From JAXDBV01 sp034678415 (GTDB lineage Bacteria; Bacteroidota; Bacteroidia; Bacteroidales; VadinHA17): a stretch of DNA of 15,816 nt. Location: the NCBI GenBank assembly GCA_034678415.1, contig JAXDBV010000306.1, positions 1-15,816 of the forward strand, given 5' to 3'. Made by a program: the position numbers and the translations under genes. The first letter of the stretch is position 1. Each line of letters opens with the position of its first letter. Below, piece after piece: positions 1 through 8,843 of this stretch. The notes below the pieces were generated by a model that saw only the letters and a program-made list of their open reading frames with translations, made no database searches and was not told the origin of the DNA.

Positions 1-3000
1 CTCAAAACATGGGTGGAAGATTTCGTGGATGAAGATACCGGAGAGGTGGTCTCCATCGAACGAAATGAGATCATCATCGACAGGGAAACCATCATCGAGC
101 CCGATCATGTGGATTTGATCCTTGAATCGAGCGCTGATACGATCCTCCTGCACAAGGAGTCACAGAATATCTCCGATTATGCCATTATCTATAATACACT
201 TCAAAAAGATCCATGTAATTCCGAGAAAGAGGCCGTGCTGCATATCTACCGGCAGCTGAGAAACTCCGAGCCGCCCGATGAGGCAACCGCCCGCGATGTG
301 ATCGATAAACTGTTTTTCTCCGATAAGCGGTATGACCTCGGTGATGTCGGCAGGTACAGGATCAATAAGAAACTCGGGTTAAATACACCGGCAGAGATCA
401 AAGTTCTTACAAAAGAAGATATTATCCAGATCATCAAGTACCTTATTCAGCTGATCAATTCACGTACCGATGTGGATGATATCGATCACCTGAGCAACAG
501 GCGCGTGCGTACGGTGGGTGAACAATTATACAACCAGTTCAGCGTGGGATTGGCGCGTATGGCAAGAACCATCCGTGAACGCATGAATGTGCGAGATAAT
601 GAAGTGTTTACCCCGGTAGACCTTATCAACTCCAAAACCCTCTCGTCGGTTATCAACTCCTTTTTCGGTACGAACCAGCTCTCACAGTTCATGGATCAGA
701 CCAATCCCCTGGCTGAGATGACACACAAACGCCGTATGTCAGCCCTTGGCCCCGGAGGTCTGTCAAGAGAAAGAGCCGGCTTTGAGGTGCGTGACGTGCA
801 CTATACCCATTACGGCCGCCTGTGCCCCATCGAAACCCCTGAAGGACCAAATATCGGACTCATCTCCTCCCTGTGCGTCTATGCAAAAATCAACTACCTT
901 GGTTTTATCGAAACACCCTACCGGAAGGTAAGCAGTGGAAAGGTCGATCTTTCAAACAAAGGAGTGGTGTTTCTCAGTGCGGAAGAAGAAGAACAAAAGA
1001 TCATCGCCCAGGCAAATGCCCCCATTGGTGATGATGGTACCTTCGTGAATCAGAAAATTAAGGCACGGTTTGAGGGTGACTTCCCCGTGGAAGATCCTGA
1101 GAAGATCGATCTGATGGATGTCGCACCCAACCAGATTGCTTCCATCGCCGCTTCGCTGATTCCCTTCCTTGAACACGACGATGCCAACAGGGCTCTCATG
1201 GGTTCCAACATGATGCGCCAGGCTGTTCCACTCCTGTCCCCGGAAGCTCCCCTCGTGGGTACCGGTATTGAAGACAGGGTGGCACGCGACTCCAGGATAC
1301 TGATCGTGGCTGAAGGTGACGGCATCGTCGAATATGTTGATGCCAATGAAATTGTTGTGCGGTACTCAAGAACAGACGAAGAGAAATTCGTAAGCTTCAG
1401 CGAACCGGTAAAACACTACCGCCTTCAGAAATTCAGGAAAACAAACCAGAACACCTGCATCAGCCAGAATCCCACCGTGGTAAAAGGCCAGAAGGTGAAA
1501 AAAGGTCAGATCCTTTCGGAAGGATACGGTACAAAGAACGGAGAACTGGCTCTCGGGCGCAACCTGAAAGTGGCCTTCATGCCTTGGAAAGGATATAACT
1601 TTGAAGATGCAATCGTTATCTCTGAAAATGTCGTGCGTAACGATTCATTTACCTCAATACATATCGATGAATATCTGCTTGAGGTGCGCGACACCAAACG
1701 AGGCCTCGAGGACCTTACCTCCGACATCCCCAATGTGAGCGAGGACGCGACTAAAAACCTCGACGAGAATGGATTGATCCGCATCGGAGCCAATGTTAAG
1801 GCCGGCGATATCCTTATCGGTAAGATCACTCCGAAAGGCGAATCTGATCCCTCACCGGAAGAAAAACTCCTTCGTGCCATATTCGGAGATAAAGCAGGCG
1901 ATGTAAAGGATGCTTCTCTCAAAGCCCCTCCATCCCTCGAAGGCGTCGTGATCGATAAAAAACTGTTCTCCCGTTCGATAAAGGACAAGAGGGTGAAAAA
2001 CGCGGAGAAACCCTTGCTTGATAAAATTGAAAATGAGTTTATCAAACAATCAAACGAGCTGCGGTCGAAACTGATCGATAAACTGTTCATCCTGGTGAAC
2101 GGGAAAACTTCACAGGGTATTAAGGATTACTATAATAAGGAAGTGATACCCAAGGGTGCTAAATTCACCCAGAAAATATTCCAGGATATCGACTTTACCA
2201 TGATCAATCCCAATAAGTGGACCACTGATAAGACGAAAAACGAAACCATCCGGAAACTCCTGTACAATTATACGCTCAAACAGAAAGAGATTGAGGGGGA
2301 GTACAAACGTAAGAAATACAACCTGGCCATCGGTGATGAGTTACCGGCAGGTATCATTCAGCTGGCCAAGGTGTATGTTGCACAGAAGAGGAAGGTCAAG
2401 GTGGGCGATAAGATGGCTGGTCGCCACGGGAATAAAGGGATCATATCCAAGATTGTGAGAGTGGAAGATATGCCCTTCCTCGAAGATGGAACCCCTGTCG
2501 ATATTGTTCTTAACCCCCTCGGTGTGCCTTCAAGGATGAACCTCGGACAGATCTATGAAACGGTTCTCGGCTGGGCGGCGGAGAAGCTGGGCGTACGGTT
2601 TGCAACACCCATCTTCGACGGCGCAAAGCTCGAGGATATTAAACACCAGACCGAGAAAGCAGGGGTTCCTTCCCTGGGTAAAACATTCCTGTACGACGGC
2701 GGCACCGGCGAACGATTTGACCAGCCGGCTACCGTTGGTGTTATCTATATGCTCAAGCTGGGACATATGGTGGATGATAAGATGCACGCCCGTTCCATTG
2801 GACCTTACTCACTCATCACCCAACAGCCTCTCGGAGGGAAAGCCCAGTTTGGAGGACAGCGCTTCGGAGAAATGGAAGTGTGGGCCCTCGAAGCGTTTGG
2901 CGCTGCCAACATACTCCAGGAAATCCTCACTGTCAAATCGGACGATGTGATAGGCAGAGCCCGTACCTATGAATCAATAGTGAAAGGTGAACCCATGCCC

Positions 3001-3078
3001 ATCCCCGGTATACCCGAGTCGATGAATGTGTTGATCCATGAATTACGTGGACTGGGCCTGAGTATCAACCTTCTGTAA
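1..3078 (+). CDS. rpoB: RNA polymerase beta subunit, 5'-truncated by window edge
   Basis: Beta subunit of DNA-dependent RNA polymerase, forming one side of the active-site cleft with RpoC. The frame is open from base 1, giving 1025 residues; about 240-250 N-terminal residues are missing compared with the usual Bacteroidota length of about 1270 (family length from memory). The rifampicin-binding region lies at about 676-760 (QLSQFMDQTNPL..., THKRR, SALGPGG). Residues equivalent to E. coli D516 (694-696), H526 (724-726) and S531 (739-741) are wild type, so no classical resistance change is visible there. The C-terminal catalytic part carries GDKMAGRHGNKG (about 2404-2439) and the block starting SIGPYSLITQQPLGGKAQFG that precedes the final clamp segment. 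The protein ends GLGLSINLL with TAA at 3076-3078. rpoC follows after 47 A/T-rich bases, the standard rpoBC order. Any internal start near base 13 is an edge artefact. Confidence 0.98.
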   Translation, partial: LKTWVEDFVDEDTGEVVSIERNEIIIDRETIIEPDHVDLILESSADTILLHKESQNISDYAIIYNTLQKDPCNSEKEAVLHIYRQLRNSEPPDEATARDVIDKLFFSDKRYDLGDVGRYRINKKLGLNTPAEIKVLTKEDIIQIIKYLIQLINSRTDVDDIDHLSNRRVRTVGEQLYNQFSVGLARMARTIRERMNVRDNEVFTPVDLINSKTLSSVINSFFGTNQLSQFMDQTNPLAEMTHKRRMSALGPGGLSRERAGFEVRDVHYTHYGRLCPIETPEGPNIGLISSLCVYAKINYLGFIETPYRKVSSGKVDLSNKGVVFLSAEEEEQKIIAQANAPIGDDGTFVNQKIKARFEGDFPVEDPEKIDLMDVAPNQIASIAASLIPFLEHDDANRALMGSNMMRQAVPLLSPEAPLVGTGIEDRVARDSRILIVAEGDGIVEYVDANEIVVRYSRTDEEKFVSFSEPVKHYRLQKFRKTNQNTCISQNPTVVKGQKVKKGQILSEGYGTKNGELALGRNLKVAFMPWKGYNFEDAIVISENVVRNDSFTSIHIDEYLLEVRDTKRGLEDLTSDIPNVSEDATKNLDENGLIRIGANVKAGDILIGKITPKGESDPSPEEKLLRAIFGDKAGDVKDASLKAPPSLEGVVIDKKLFSRSIKDKRVKNAEKPLLDKIENEFIKQSNELRSKLIDKLFILVNGKTSQGIKDYYNKEVIPKGAKFTQKIFQDIDFTMINPNKWTTDKTKNETIRKLLYNYTLKQKEIEGEYKRKKYNLAIGDELPAGIIQLAKVYVAQKRKVKVGDKMAGRHGNKGIISKIVRVEDMPFLEDGTPVDIVLNPLGVPSRMNLGQIYETVLGWAAEKLGVRFATPIFDGAKLEDIKHQTEKAGVPSLGKTFLYDGGTGERFDQPATVGVIYMLKLGHMVDDKMHARSIGPYSLITQQPLGGKAQFGGQRFGEMEVWALEAFGAANILQEILTVKSDDVIGRARTYESIVKGEPMPIPGIPESMNVLIHELRGLGLSINLL

Positions 3079-3125
3079 TATTTCAACCGGTTCTTTATGT
3101 CGATAATACATAATATTATAATAAT

Positions 3126-6100
3126 ATGTCATTCAGAAAGGATACGAAAGTAAAGAGTGTGTTTACCAAAATTTCCATCGGGCTGGCATCCCCGGAAGAA
3201 ATTCTGGAACGCTCCAGCGGGGAAGTGCTGAAACCGGAGACCATCAATTACCGGACATATAAACCTGAACGCGATGGATTGTTCTGTGAACGAATATTCG
3301 GCCCGGTTAAAGATTATGAGTGCCATTGTGGTAAGTACAAGAGAATCAGATATAAAGGTATTGTTTGCGACCGCTGTGGCGTTGAAGTGACTGAGAAAAA
3401 AGTTCGCCGCGAACGGATGGGGCATATTAACCTCGTGGTACCTGTGGCTCATATCTGGTACTTCAGGTCATTGCCAAACAAGATCGGTTATCTCCTGGGA
3501 TTGCCCACAAAAAAGCTCGACAGTATCATCTATTATGAGCGTTATGTGGTGATCCAGCCGGGTATAAAAGCTGCCGATGGTGTCAATACCCTTGATTTCC
3601 TCTCTGAAGAGGAATTCGTGGAGGTCATGGATTCATTGCCCAAGGAGAACCAGCTGCTTGATGATTCAGATCCCAATAAGTTCATCGCCGGCATGGGCGC
3701 TGAAGCGGTTTATAAGCTCCTCGAGAGACTCGATCTCGACAGCTTATCTTATGAACTGCGACACAAAGCCAGTACCGAAACATCACAGCAACGCAAGAAC
3801 GAAGCGCTCAAACGGCTACAGGTGGTGGAAGCGTTCAGAGCCTCCAAAGGCGTGAACAAACCCGAATGGATGATTGTGAAGGTGGTTCCCGTTATCCCTC
3901 CTGAACTCCGGCCACTGGTGCCCCTCGACGGTGGACGCTTTGCCACCTCCGACCTCAACGACCTCTACCGGAGAGTCATTATCCGGAATAACCGTCTTAA
4001 ACGACTGATTGAAATCAAAGCTCCTGAAGTGATCTTGAGAAATGAAAAACGAATGCTTCAGGAGGCCGTCGACTCACTCTTCGATAATTCCCGTAAGGCT
4101 AACGCTGTTAAAACCGATGCCAACCGTCCGCTCAAATCCCTGAGCGACAGCCTGAAAGGAAAACAGGGACGGTTCCGTCAAAACCTTCTCGGGAAACGTG
4201 TCGATTATTCGGCACGTTCAGTGATCGTTGTTGGTCCTGAACTTAAACTTCACGAGTGCGGACTTCCAAAGGATATGGCCGCTGAACTATATAAACCTTT
4301 TATCATCAGGAAACTGATCGAAAGAGGTATTGTCAAGACCGTCAAATCAGCCAAGAAAATTGTTGACCGGAAAGACCCTGTGGTATGGGATATCCTTGAA
4401 AATGTCCTGAAAGGGCACCCCGTGCTTTTGAACCGTGCACCCACGCTGCACAGGCTCGGCATACAAGCTTTCCAGCCCAAACTGATCGAGGGGAAAGCCA
4501 TACAGCTGCACCCCCTCGTTTGTACTGCCTTCAACGCAGACTTCGACGGTGACCAGATGGCTGTTCACCTGCCCCTGGGCAATGCAGCTATACTCGAAGC
4601 ACAGCTCCTCATGCTCGCTTCCCATAATATCCTGAACCCCGCCAACGGAGCTCCTATTACCGTCCCCTCACAGGATATGGTGCTGGGGCTCTATTACATG
4701 ACCAAAGCAGCCAAAAGCACTAAAAACCACGTGGTTAAAGGCGAAGGTCTTGTGTTCTATTCCCCCGAAGAGGCTATCATTGCCTACCACCAGGGAAAAG
4801 CTGACCTCCATGCTGTCGTTAAGGTGAAAGTGGATGATATCGAAGACCGGAAACCGGTGAAAAAACTTATCGAAACCACCGTCGGGAGAATCTTGTTTAA
4901 CGAGGTGGTACCCAAAGAAGTGGGCTTCCTGAATGAACTGATGACCAAAAGATCGCTCCGTGAAATCATCGGTCGTGTGCTGAAACAGACAGGAACAGCC
5001 AAAACCGCCAGGTTCCTGGACGATATTAAGGACCTGGGTTTTAACTACGCATTCAAGGGCGGGTTGTCATTCAACCTCGACGATGTGATCGTACCGCAGG
5101 AAAAACTGGACCTGATCAGCGAGGGATATGCACAGGTGGACGAGATCTTGAATAACTATAACATGGGCTTCATCACCAATAATGAACGCTATAACCAGAT
5201 CATTGATATCTGGACCCACACCAATGCCAAGCTCACACAGACCCTGATGAAGCAGCTCTCATCGTCAACCCATGGTTTTAACCCCGTGTTCATGATGCTG
5301 GACTCAGGCGCCAGGGGCTCAAAGGAACAGATCAGGCAGCTATCGGGTATGAGAGGACTGATGGCCAAACCCCAGAAATCGGGTGCTACATCATCTGAAA
5401 TCATTGAAAACCCTATCCTCTCCAACTTCAAGGAAGGGCTGTCCGTGCTGGAATATTTCATCTCCACCCACGGAGCCAGGAAAGGGCTGGCTGATACCGC
5501 TCTGAAGACAGCGGATGCCGGTTACCTCACCCGACGCCTTGTCGATGTGTCACAGGATGTGGTGATCACGGAGGATGACTGCGGTACACTCCGTGGGCTT
5601 GTAGCCACCGCTATTAAGAACAACGAGGAAGTGGTCGAGTCATTGTATGAGAGAATCCTTGGACGTACTTCTGTCCACGACATCTATCACCCGCTGACAG
5701 GAAACCTTATCGTCAAAGCGGGTGATGAAATCACTGAATCCGTGGCACAAACCATCGAAGATTCACCCATCGAGCAGGTGGAAATACGGTCAGTACTGAC
5801 CTGTGAGTCGAGCAAGGGTGTGTGTGCCAAATGCTACGGAAGGAACCTGGCTACCAGCAGGATGATACAGAAAGGAGAAGCCGTGGGTGTGATAGCCGCC
5901 CAGTCGATCGGCGAACCGGGTACACAGCTCACCCTCCGTACCTTCCACGTCGGCGGTACTGCTTCTAATATCACCGCCGAATCAAGCGTCTTGTCTAAAT
6001 ACGACGGTGTTCTTGAATTTGAGGAAATACGGCTGGTGAACTACGACGATAAAACCGTCGGGAAGAAATACGATATTGTGATCGGAAGGCTCGGTGAACT

Positions 6101-7442
6101 GCGGATCGTTGATAAAAACACAAGGATTGCCCTTACCAACCACGCGGTTCCTTATGGCTCCAAAATGTACTTCAAGAACGGCGATGAAGTGAAAAAGGGA
6201 GACCTGGTTTGCGAATGGGATCCCTACAACGCTGTTATCATATCTGAAGTGACCGGGAAAATTACGTTTGAAAGTGTGATCGAAGGGATTACATACCGCG
6301 AAGAATCCGATGAACAAACCGGTTACAAGGAAAAGGTCATCGTGGAAACCCGTGATAAGACCAAGAACCCGTTGATCAAGGTGCAGGATAAGAAAAACCA
6401 GGTGCTCAGATCCTATAACCTGCCCGTCGGATCGCATATCATTGTTAACGAGGGAGAGACGGTGAAGCAAGGCGAGATCCTGGCAAAAATTCCCAGGGCA
6501 CTCGGCAAATCGGGTGATATAACCGGCGGCCTGCCCAGGGTTACCGAATTATTTGAAGCCAGGAATCCTTCGAACCCGGCCGTGGTATCTGAAATCGACG
6601 GAGAAGTCACCTTCGGGAAAATAAAACGCGGAAATCGCGAAATCATCATCAAATCCAGGGCGGGAGAAGTGAAAAAATATATGGTACCCCTCTCAAAACA
6701 GATCCTTGTCCAGGAAAACGATTATGTGAAAGCCGGAACCCCGCTGTCCGACGGTGCTATCACACCCTCTGACATCCTTTCAATCAAGGGACCTACTGCT
6801 GTCCAGGAGTATATTGTGAATGAAGTGCAGGAAGTGTACCGGATGCAGGGCGTGAAGATCAACGATAAGCACTTCGAAATTATCGTCCGTCAAATGATGA
6901 GAAAAGTCGAGATTGATGATCCCGGCGACACAAAATTCCTCGAAAAACAGGTGGTCGATAAATGGGAATTCATGGACGAGAACGATTGGATCTACGACAA
7001 GAAAGTGGTGGTTGATCCGGGAGATTCCACGAGTGTCAAACCCGGTCAGATCACTTCTTCAAGGAAGCTGCGCGACGAAAACTCGGTGCTGAAACGCAAG
7101 GATCTGAAACTGGTTCAGGCCCGCGATGCGGTACCCGCCACATCAAGCCAGGTGCTCCAGGGAATCACCAGGGCCGCCCTCCAAACCAACAGCTTCATGT
7201 CGGCTGCTTCATTCCAGGAAACCACCAAAGTGCTGAACGAAGCAGCCATCTTTGGTAAAGTGGATTACCTGGAAGGCCTGAAGGAAAACGTGATTGTCGG
7301 TCATCTCATTCCCGCTGGTACCGGGCTGCGCGAATACAGCAAACTGGTCGTCGGTTCACAGGAAGAATACGAATCACTGATGGCTTCTAAGAACGGAAAA
7401 GAAGTGGAAGCCGAAGAGGAAATATTTGAAGCCGAGGAATAA
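3126..7442 (+). CDS. rpoC: RNA polymerase beta' subunit
   Basis: Catalytic beta' subunit of RNA polymerase, complete at 1438 residues. The N-terminal zinc-binding motif has Cys66, Cys68, Cys81 and Cys84. The Mg2+-binding loop NADFDGD is at residues 470-476 (bases 4533-4553), with Asp472, Asp474 and Asp476. The second zinc site is Cys819, Cys893, Cys900 and Cys903. The trigger loop is recognisable (QLTLRTFHVGG, catalytic-type His941). It is interrupted by an insertion of about 180 residues before DITGGLPRV (from residue 1131), corresponding to the SI3 insert also found in Gammaproteobacteria. The tail is acidic (ends EAEEEIFEAEE). The ATG follows a very A/T-rich stretch with no Shine-Dalgarno sequence. 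It lies 47 bases after rpoB and 12 bases before the DUF3467 gene, so all three are probably cotranscribed up to the terminator at 7785-7816. Nothing looks truncated or frameshifted. Confidence 0.99.
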   Translation: MSFRKDTKVKSVFTKISIGLASPEEILERSSGEVLKPETINYRTYKPERDGLFCERIFGPVKDYECHCGKYKRIRYKGIVCDRCGVEVTEKKVRRERMGHINLVVPVAHIWYFRSLPNKIGYLLGLPTKKLDSIIYYERYVVIQPGIKAADGVNTLDFLSEEEFVEVMDSLPKENQLLDDSDPNKFIAGMGAEAVYKLLERLDLDSLSYELRHKASTETSQQRKNEALKRLQVVEAFRASKGVNKPEWMIVKVVPVIPPELRPLVPLDGGRFATSDLNDLYRRVIIRNNRLKRLIEIKAPEVILRNEKRMLQEAVDSLFDNSRKANAVKTDANRPLKSLSDSLKGKQGRFRQNLLGKRVDYSARSVIVVGPELKLHECGLPKDMAAELYKPFIIRKLIERGIVKTVKSAKKIVDRKDPVVWDILENVLKGHPVLLNRAPTLHRLGIQAFQPKLIEGKAIQLHPLVCTAFNADFDGDQMAVHLPLGNAAILEAQLLMLASHNILNPANGAPITVPSQDMVLGLYYMTKAAKSTKNHVVKGEGLVFYSPEEAIIAYHQGKADLHAVVKVKVDDIEDRKPVKKLIETTVGRILFNEVVPKEVGFLNELMTKRSLREIIGRVLKQTGTAKTARFLDDIKDLGFNYAFKGGLSFNLDDVIVPQEKLDLISEGYAQVDEILNNYNMGFITNNERYNQIIDIWTHTNAKLTQTLMKQLSSSTHGFNPVFMMLDSGARGSKEQIRQLSGMRGLMAKPQKSGATSSEIIENPILSNFKEGLSVLEYFISTHGARKGLADTALKTADAGYLTRRLVDVSQDVVITEDDCGTLRGLVATAIKNNEEVVESLYERILGRTSVHDIYHPLTGNLIVKAGDEITESVAQTIEDSPIEQVEIRSVLTCESSKGVCAKCYGRNLATSRMIQKGEAVGVIAAQSIGEPGTQLTLRTFHVGGTASNITAESSVLSKYDGVLEFEEIRLVNYDDKTVGKKYDIVIGRLGELRIVDKNTRIALTNHAVPYGSKMYFKNGDEVKKGDLVCEWDPYNAVIISEVTGKITFESVIEGITYREESDEQTGYKEKVIVETRDKTKNPLIKVQDKKNQVLRSYNLPVGSHIIVNEGETVKQGEILAKIPRALGKSGDITGGLPRVTELFEARNPSNPAVVSEIDGEVTFGKIKRGNREIIIKSRAGEVKKYMVPLSKQILVQENDYVKAGTPLSDGAITPSDILSIKGPTAVQEYIVNEVQEVYRMQGVKINDKHFEIIVRQMMRKVEIDDPGDTKFLEKQVVDKWEFMDENDWIYDKKVVVDPGDSTSVKPGQITSSRKLRDENSVLKRKDLKLVQARDAVPATSSQVLQGITRAALQTNSFMSAASFQETTKVLNEAAIFGKVDYLEGLKENVIVGHLIPAGTGLREYSKLVVGSQEEYESLMASKNGKEVEAEEEIFEAEE

Positions 7443-7454
7443 AATCGTGCAATT

Positions 7455-7772
7455 ATGGATGAGAAAAAGACGAAAAACCAGATCCAGATTGAACTGAATG
7501 ATGAAATCGGTCAGGGAGTGTATTCCAATCTAGCCATTATTACCCACTCTTCCACTGAATTTGTACTTGATTTCGTGAGGGTTATGCCTGGCGTACCAAA
7601 AGCGCAGGTGAAATCCAGAGTGATCCTGACACCGGAACATGCCAAACGGCTTATCATAGCCCTCGGTGAGAACATCTCCAAGTACGAAGCGGTACACGGG
7701 CCTATTAAAGACGTCACAGGTTCCGTCCCCATTATACCCATGAATTTCGGCGGACCTACCGCCCAGGCTTGA
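7455..7772 (+). CDS. DUF3467 family protein encoded directly after rpoC
   Basis: A 105-residue soluble protein that I recognise as DUF3467, a family without an assigned function. Visible features are a charged N-terminus (MDEKKTKNQIQIELNDE), an alternating beta-rich middle (VYSNLAIITHSSTEFVLDFV, then VMPGVPKAQVKSRVILTPEH), one probable helix (AKRLIIALGENISKYEAVHG) and a Pro/Gly-rich tail. There is no signal peptide, membrane segment or cysteine motif. It starts 12 bases after the rpoC stop and is followed at once by a strong terminator, making it the last gene of the RNA polymerase operon. Its position after rpoC is, from memory, conserved across Bacteroidota. This suggests a role linked to transcription or to RNA polymerase itself, but that is inference from position only. 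Confidence 0.9.
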   Translation: MDEKKTKNQIQIELNDEIGQGVYSNLAIITHSSTEFVLDFVRVMPGVPKAQVKSRVILTPEHAKRLIIALGENISKYEAVHGPIKDVTGSVPIIPMNFGGPTAQA

Positions 7773-7784
7773 TAAAATCCTCTG

Positions 7785-7816
7785 AAAAGCCTTACCAGAT
7801 CCGGTAAGGCTTTTTT
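7785..7816 (+). terminator. Intrinsic terminator of the rpoB-rpoC-DUF3467 operon
   Basis: A perfect 12-bp inverted repeat (AAAAGCCTTACC at 7785-7796, GGTAAGGCTTTT at 7803-7814) with a 6-base loop runs into a T6 tract. It begins 12 bases after the DUF3467 stop. This is a textbook Rho-independent terminator and marks the boundary with the etf operon. Confidence 0.93.
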
Positions 7817-7872
7817 AATTTATTAGAAATCAAGACTATATGTGATGAGTGGTGGTTTTTGCGGGATTTTTA

Positions 7873-7880
7873 TATATTTG
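7873..7880 (+). promoter_or_regulatory. Possible -7 element of the etf operon promoter
   Basis: TATATTTG matches the Bacteroidota -7 consensus TAnnTTTG exactly. No good -33 TTTG sits 18-21 bases upstream; the nearest TTTG (7858-7861) is only 11 bases away. This is therefore half a promoter. It lies just past the terminator, and a start here would give an etf leader of about 180 bases. No stronger candidate is visible between 7817 and 8068. Confidence 0.35.
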
Positions 7881-7883
7881 TCC

Positions 7884-8018
7884 CTCATTGTCCCGTTCGG
7901 AATCCCTGTGTGTGTCTCAGGCACATTATTATACGTTGACCTGCAGACTAACAGGATGAAAGCCGGACATTGCTGAAAAGAGATCTGTGGACAATGAGCC
8001 GGGGTATACCATACCTGG
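7884..8018 (+). promoter_or_regulatory. Possibly structured 5' leader of the etf operon
   Basis: The 296 bases between the DUF3467 gene and etfB hold no convincing gene. CTCATTGTCC (7884-7893) and GGACAATGAG (7989-7998) form a perfect 10-bp inverted repeat about 95 bases apart. It is followed at 7999-8018 by a hairpin of about 8 bp with one bulged G and an ACC loop. The first arm begins just after the candidate -7 element, so it would be near the RNA 5' end. This layout could be a folded regulatory leader, but I recognise no known riboswitch, and a 10-bp repeat could arise by chance. Confidence 0.25.
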
Positions 8019-8068
8019 CAAACTGAATGTACCAATAAGACTGTTACAAATTTATAATTTGCGGAACC

Positions 8069-8818
8069 ATGAACATTGCAGTATGCATAGGCAACGTCCC
8101 TGACACTACCACCAGGATACGGTTTGCCGATAATCTCACGCGGTTCGATACCACCGGGGTACAGTGGATTATCAATCCCTGGGATGAACTGGCTCTCACC
8201 CGTGCCCTGGAAATCAGGGAACAATCCGGGAGCGGTGTGCAGAAAGTGACGGTGGTGCATGTGGGAACAACCGCCGGCGATCCAACCATAAGAAAAGCCC
8301 TGGCTATCGGTGCCGACGATGCCATACGTGTCAATGCTGAGGCAAAGGATGCCTTCCAGATCGCTTTCCAGCTCGCCTCCCTTTTCAGAAATGAATCTTT
8401 CGACATCATCTTATGCGGCGTTGAAACCAGCGACTACAACAACTCCGCCGTGGGAGGCATGCTCTCGGAACTGTTGGACTATACCTCCGTGTCGGCTGTT
8501 TCCTATTGCTCGGTTGAGAATGAAAGGATTATGGTACACCGCGATATCGATGGCGGCAGGGAAATCATTTCGGTACAGCCACCTGTGGTGCTCATCGTGC
8601 AGAAAGGTATTGCCAGGGAACCCAGGATACCGTCCATGAGAGGTATCATGATGTCGAAACAAAAGCCTCTTCGCATCGTTGACCCCGTGCAGGTTGAACC
8701 ATTGACCGAATATGAGAGCTTTGAGATGCCGCCGCAGAAAGCTGCCTGCAGGAAAATAGACCCCGACAATGTGAAGGAACTGGTTGACCTTCTCCATAAC
8801 GAGGCTAAAGTTATTTAA
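8069..8818 (+). CDS. etfB: Electron transfer flavoprotein, beta subunit
   Basis: The small subunit (249 residues, normal length) of the cytoplasmic EtfAB heterodimer, which accepts electrons from acyl-CoA dehydrogenases. It opens MNIAVCIGNVPDTTTRIRF, typical of the FixA/EtfB fold. The nucleotide-binding segment is at about 117-131 (GVETSDYNNSAVGG). The family signature, which includes the dehydrogenase-recognition loop, is at about 178-200 (QKGIAREPRIPSMRGIM). The nucleotide segment differs from the DGDTAQ-type motif of electron-bifurcating ETFs, suggesting a structural AMP rather than a second FAD (inference). The ATG at 8069 fits the family N-terminus; only a weak GCGGA precedes it. It is the first gene of a five-gene operon, with etfA starting 25 bases after its stop. 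The 3' partner genes (membrane Fe-S protein, CCG protein, acyl-CoA dehydrogenase) indicate use in beta-oxidation-type electron transfer. Confidence 0.95.
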   Translation: MNIAVCIGNVPDTTTRIRFADNLTRFDTTGVQWIINPWDELALTRALEIREQSGSGVQKVTVVHVGTTAGDPTIRKALAIGADDAIRVNAEAKDAFQIAFQLASLFRNESFDIILCGVETSDYNNSAVGGMLSELLDYTSVSAVSYCSVENERIMVHRDIDGGREIISVQPPVVLIVQKGIAREPRIPSMRGIMMSKQKPLRIVDPVQVEPLTEYESFEMPPQKAACRKIDPDNVKELVDLLHNEAKVI

Positions 8819-8843
8819 ACACCACCACCGATTAAAACTATTC

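Noticed and set aside
1506..2090. 194-codon open frame on the minus strand inside rpoB
   Set aside because: It lies wholly antisense to a strongly conserved rpoB coding region, is Ser/Arg-rich and resembles no family; it arises from codon bias of the sense gene.
7845..7976. 43-codon hydrophobic open frame on the plus strand in the etf leader
   Set aside because: It has no ribosome-binding or promoter support upstream, begins 29 bases after the terminator, and would contain the candidate -7 element itself. The hydrophobic stretch is weak evidence, so it was left out.
7823..8260. 145-codon minus-strand frame covering the etf leader and start of etfB
   Set aside because: Overlaps the conserved etfB N-terminus by almost 200 bases and shows no family features.
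8784..8843. Upstream TTG start for etfA
   Set aside because: It would overlap the end of etfB and add a basic segment not found in EtfA proteins; ATG 8844/8847 fits the family start.
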